Shown in pieces: positions 4,120 to 6,924 of a stretch of 6,924 nucleotides of DNA; positions within the stretch are counted from its first letter, which is position 1, and each line of letters opens with the position of its first letter. Position numbers and translations under genes: made by a program. The notes beneath the pieces are model-generated. The model ran no database searches. It was given only the letters and a program-made list of their open reading frames with translations, and had not been told where the DNA came from. Source of the stretch: an uncultured Candidatus Saccharibacteria bacterium (GTDB taxonomy: Bacteria; Patescibacteriota; Saccharimonadia; Saccharimonadales; Saccharimonadaceae); NCBI GenBank assembly GCA_937902295.1, contig CALGUM010000046.1, forward strand, positions 1-6,924. Reading direction: 5' to 3'.

Positions 4120-4689
4120 ATGATAGAATTTATTGTACTTAGCATATTCCTCCTCCTCGCAATTGGTGTTATCGCTCTGGTTCCATCGCTTGTACTGCCG
4201 GTAGTATGTTGCTATAGCAAAAACTACACATTGGCACTATTTTGGCTCAAGCGATATTTCAGACATGACATGGCGCTCTATACGCCGTTCGACCTCGTCT
4301 ATCTTCATATTCTCAACGGCAGGGTTGAGCAGATAGCTACTGTGTACCGCGCCTACCTCCAAAAAGGAAATATAGGCAGTGAGTTTTTTGTGCAAGCCTG
4401 GGTCGCTGGGCATACAGGCGAGTGGCAAGTAGCCGAAACTGCACTTATGGAACTACGCAAGTACACTATTATGAACGATGTGGATCTTGATAAGCTCGCA
4501 GGTGCGATTGCGCGTCGCAACCCCAAAGAGATCGATACGCTCTATCTTGTGGATATGAATGGAAAGACCTTTATTTCACCGTCGCTATTTCGTGTGATGT
4601 TGGTATCAATGACAGGCGCGCTTGTGCTCGCAGGTGCTGGAGTGGCCGTGGCCTATCTGGTGATGAGAATGACGAGTCTTTTTGTGTGA
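4120..4689 (+). CDS. Membrane protein with terminal helices and a helical-repeat-like middle, 189 aa, function unknown
   Basis: I do not recognise this protein. A membrane helix lies at about 4-31 and a second near the C-terminus at about 158-183. The middle (32-157) looks all-helical and repeat-like: NYTLALFWLKRYFRHD, FDLVYLHILNGRVEQIATVYRAYLQKG, EFFVQAWVAGHTGEWQVAETALMELRKY. Alternating small and large residues, with helix pairs of about 30-35 residues, resemble a TPR-type solenoid, although no clean TPR consensus can be aligned by eye. The basic KRYFRH after helix 1 suggests the middle is cytosolic. The stop is TGA. It starts 18 bp after the septum-initiator gene with no Shine-Dalgarno, so it is either translated leaderless from the -10 at 4108 or reached by ribosomes from upstream. 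A scaffold role in envelope or division complexes is only inferred from position. Confidence 0.8.
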   Translation: MIEFIVLSIFLLLAIGVIALVPSLVLPVVCCYSKNYTLALFWLKRYFRHDMALYTPFDLVYLHILNGRVEQIATVYRAYLQKGNIGSEFFVQAWVAGHTGEWQVAETALMELRKYTIMNDVDLDKLAGAIARRNPKEIDTLYLVDMNGKTFISPSLFRVMLVSMTGALVLAGAGVAVAYLVMRMTSLFV

Positions 4690-4706
4690 CATGACACTAG
4701 TGCTTT

Positions 4707-4726
4707 TATAAAAAATAGGCTACTAT
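4707..4726 (+). promoter_or_regulatory. Possible -10 elements before the large membrane protein gene
   Basis: Two candidates lie between the genes: TATAAA (4707-4712), and TACTAT (4721-4726), which ends 24 nt before the ATG at 4751. A TTGTGT at 4682-4687 is 19 bp from the first. None is strong, and read-through from upstream is equally possible, as no terminator is visible here. Confidence 0.35.
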
Positions 4727-4750
4727 AGAGCAAACTATACGGGGGCGATT

Positions 4751-6924
4751 ATGGGCTTTATCTTATTTCTGCTAGCGGCAACATTTTGTGTGTTGTGGCT
4801 CAATGAGCGTTCGAAATCAAACAATTCAAGCAATGATGTGAATCAGGGTGAATATAGCCAAGGGTATTGGGATGGCTACCGGGCCTTTGGTGATAAGGCA
4901 AAACACCTGCTTGGTCGACAGGACACTTCGGATGAGCTAGGTCGACTTATTGCGGCCGGCGAACAGGGTGAATCCTCTTCTGTGGAGGGCGCGTCACTCT
5001 CTAGAGAAGTCGAGGAGATTGTCGAGAGCAGCGACGAGAGCCGGGCGTTTACGTGGAATCAAGAGATCTCAGAAAATGAGGATAGTAGCGTATCGATAGA
5101 GCAGATAAAAGCTCAAGAGGAAAAAGAAACACTGAGGAACCTCAATGTACTTCTGTACGTGGCAAGTTTTTTGATTGTTGCTGCCGCCGCACTGTTTGTG
5201 ACGCTGACTATGCCAGCGAGTGTGAAGTTACTGTCGCTCATTTTGGTAACAACAGTCTTTTACATTTCTGGACTCGTGCTACATGTGCGCTCAGATAGAC
5301 TCAAGCCCGCTGCGGTAGCATTTGTAGGTACAGGACTGGCGATCTTGCCATTTGTGGGCTTCGCACTGACTTCTCTGGGTGGTATGTCGGGCGAGATGGC
5401 ATGGCTGGTTACTTCGATGGTTGGCCTTATTGCATATGGAGTCGCAGCAGTGCGGCTTCAGAGTGAGCTGATATCGTATTTGACTATGGCATTCGTGTTA
5501 TCACTCGCACTCTCGGCTGTCTCGACACTGGGTGTGTCGATGGTGTGGTACTTCATCGTGGTTATAGGTGTGTCGCTGATATGTAATTGTGTATATGTAC
5601 TGTGGCCAAAATTGGTGCCAACCGTGTTCATGTTGCCAGTTGAGCAGACTGGACAAATAACCACCCCAATCGCACTTATAGCGAGCCTTTTTGTAATATC
5701 TCATATGGATATATTTATGTACGAGGTGCTGTACGGAATTGCAACGGCTCACTACCTGGTGGTGTGGCTCGTCAAACGAGCGTGGCTATACGAACTACTG
5801 GTGCGGGTGCTCGCTCATATTACGCTACTCATCGTGGCGGCGGACGTCACGCAGTTGAGTGCCGCGGCGACGGCTGACGCTCGTGTAGAGTTCGGTGTAT
5901 GGGTGCTGGTATTGGCTGCGCTCCAAGCTGGCTATAGCCTTTTGAGAGTGAAGCCAACCACGTCAGATGACATTGTTCAGGCGGAGCGTGTAGTGATAGC
6001 GGTTGCGATTACGATAATGTGTTGTGCACAGGTGCTCTGGCTCGGGAGTGCAGTGCTACACGAGATGACCGCAGCTAACCTGACTATCATTGGATGTGTG
6101 GCGCTGGCAGCGACGCTGCGTTTTCGTGAAGCAGGCTGGGCATATGTGGGTCTCGGCGCATCGGTACTGTTACCGTTTGTGTTGCTGCGAGGGGTTATTG
6201 ACCCTGCCGTGTCGTACGAAGTGATTGCTGGTGGATTTACTATTCTCGGATTACTGGCGCTACTCGGACTCGACAGAGCGAGTGCTGCTAAAAAATCTCA
6301 ATCTGTTCAAGCCATGGTTGGTAGTTCCGTGGGTGTCTATGCGCTATGTGCGGCGCTTGCAGGAGTAGCATCTGGCGAAGGACTTACACTTACATGGACT
6401 GCGTTACTTGCGGGTGCGTTGTATGTGGGACTCTCGTATGTCACGCGTCTCCCGGCTTTGGAGGTGGTTGGAGCGATCTTTGGAGTAGGAGCAATCGTGG
6501 CAGGAGTCGGTGAACTGCAAGTGTCAGACGAATGGCGATTGGTATTAATATCTGTGGGGTCGACTGGAGCGCTGTTGGTAGCATCTTTGGTACATCACTT
6601 CAACTCGGAGCAGGTTCGTCGCAACGGACTCGTAGTGATTGCTGCAGTCATGTTGTCCCTGCTTGTCTTTGCAGCGACAGGCAGCGACGTGCTGGTGCAA
6701 CGTCTTGTAACAATACTGCTGTTAGCTGCGGCGATCGCGGGGATCAGTATCATTGCCGTGCTTCGTAGGTCTGGAGACATCTTGTCGCAGGTAGGCCGGG
6801 CTGCGTACGCCGTGTATCCTTTCTTGGCGCTGATCGTTGCATGGCAGGCGGGCGAGGGATGGACTGCACTCGCGCTTGCGGTACTTGCAGGTATTTTCTG
6901 GATGAGTTCATATGTAGAAAAATC
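4751..6924 (+). CDS. Very large polytopic membrane protein, DUF2157-like, first 724 residues (runs off window end)
   Basis: The frame is open from the ATG at 4751 to the window end with no stop. A first hydrophobic helix (2-18) is followed by about 110 hydrophilic, acidic and serine-rich residues (20-128), including QGYWDGYRAFGDKAK (37-51) and a charged helix EQIKAQEEKETLRN (117-130). From 131 it is almost continuously hydrophobic, with well over 15 predicted helices in evenly spaced pairs. The opening LNVLLYVASFLIVAAAALFVTL resembles DUF2157-type membrane proteins as I remember them. No catalytic motif is visible. A GGGGG at 4741-4745, 5 nt before the ATG, is only a weak ribosome-binding candidate. 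It is the third gene after the septum initiator and may be co-transcribed. The regular helix spacing suggests internal duplication. Alternatives include a transporter, a polysaccharide-handling protein or a structural membrane protein. Confidence 0.82.
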   Translation, partial: MGFILFLLAATFCVLWLNERSKSNNSSNDVNQGEYSQGYWDGYRAFGDKAKHLLGRQDTSDELGRLIAAGEQGESSSVEGASLSREVEEIVESSDESRAFTWNQEISENEDSSVSIEQIKAQEEKETLRNLNVLLYVASFLIVAAAALFVTLTMPASVKLLSLILVTTVFYISGLVLHVRSDRLKPAAVAFVGTGLAILPFVGFALTSLGGMSGEMAWLVTSMVGLIAYGVAAVRLQSELISYLTMAFVLSLALSAVSTLGVSMVWYFIVVIGVSLICNCVYVLWPKLVPTVFMLPVEQTGQITTPIALIASLFVISHMDIFMYEVLYGIATAHYLVVWLVKRAWLYELLVRVLAHITLLIVAADVTQLSAAATADARVEFGVWVLVLAALQAGYSLLRVKPTTSDDIVQAERVVIAVAITIMCCAQVLWLGSAVLHEMTAANLTIIGCVALAATLRFREAGWAYVGLGASVLLPFVLLRGVIDPAVSYEVIAGGFTILGLLALLGLDRASAAKKSQSVQAMVGSSVGVYALCAALAGVASGEGLTLTWTALLAGALYVGLSYVTRLPALEVVGAIFGVGAIVAGVGELQVSDEWRLVLISVGSTGALLVASLVHHFNSEQVRRNGLVVIAAVMLSLLVFAATGSDVLVQRLVTILLLAAAIAGISIIAVLRRSGDILSQVGRAAYAVYPFLALIVAWQAGEGWTALALAVLAGIFWMSSYVEK

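Noticed and set aside
5458..5752. Minus-strand frames inside the large membrane protein gene
   Set aside because: They are antisense shadows of a long, clearly coding hydrophobic frame; no promoter or ribosome-binding site supports them.
1..6924. UGA recoding to glycine, as in Gracilibacteria/Absconditabacteria
   Set aside because: The long frames contain no in-frame TGA, and TGA is the natural stop of the 189-aa gene.
1..6924. CRISPR array, insertion sequence, phage or defence island
   Set aside because: No spaced direct repeats, no terminal inverted repeats with a transposase, and no recognisable phage or defence protein are present on either strand.

Overview
This window looks like ordinary chromosomal DNA from a small-genome bacterium of the Patescibacteria/CPR group, most likely Saccharibacteria (TM7). 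I infer the group from the style of the proteins, with no database search. The clues are a CPR-style MurC motif set, a short conserved 68-residue protein of a kind I associate with these genomes, a FtsB/DivIC-like protein with a 'QWGTFLFG' tail, and several lineage-specific membrane proteins. TGA is used as a stop (end of the 189-codon gene), so the UGA-glycine code of Gracilibacteria/Absconditabacteria does not apply. I see no transposase, integrase, phage gene, CRISPR array or defence system.

Layout. Positions 1-587 (minus) hold the N-terminal 195 codons of murC, cut by the window edge. Divergent from it, at 672-1895 (plus), is an MFS-type 12-helix transporter. It is followed by a 208-residue protein with two membrane helices (1940-2566) and a 68-residue conserved small protein with a consensus Shine-Dalgarno (2639-2845). 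A rho-independent terminator closes this block (2908-2934). A 146-residue hydrophilic, probably disordered protein (2977-3417) has its own promoter. A strong bidirectional terminator (3491-3529) then separates it from a convergent tRNA with a CAU anticodon on the minus strand (3528-3603), better read as tRNA-Ile2 than elongator Met. Divergent from the tRNA is a second plus-strand block: a FtsB/DivIC-like septum initiator (3670-4101), a 189-residue protein with two membrane helices (4120-4689), and a very large polytopic membrane protein with a DUF2157-like look (4751 to the window end, incomplete).

How it fits together. MurC (peptidoglycan precursor synthesis) and the FtsB/DivIC-like protein (divisome) make this an envelope/division neighbourhood, and nearly every other gene encodes a membrane protein. 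Their link to those processes is inferred from position only.

The most notable structure is in the promoters. A GG-TATA(A/C)T -10 element recurs four times, and at two genes (2977 and 4120) it ends exactly 6 nt before the ATG, which predicts leaderless mRNAs. Two further genes (murC and the transporter) have room for leaders of only a few nucleotides. Other genes (1940, 2639) use Shine-Dalgarno sequences. The tRNA and septum-initiator promoters overlap face to face, with their -10 boxes forming a perfect 9-bp inverted repeat. I did not find a convincing undescribed multi-gene system. The best candidates for novelty are the promoter architecture and the uncharacterised lineage-specific proteins.
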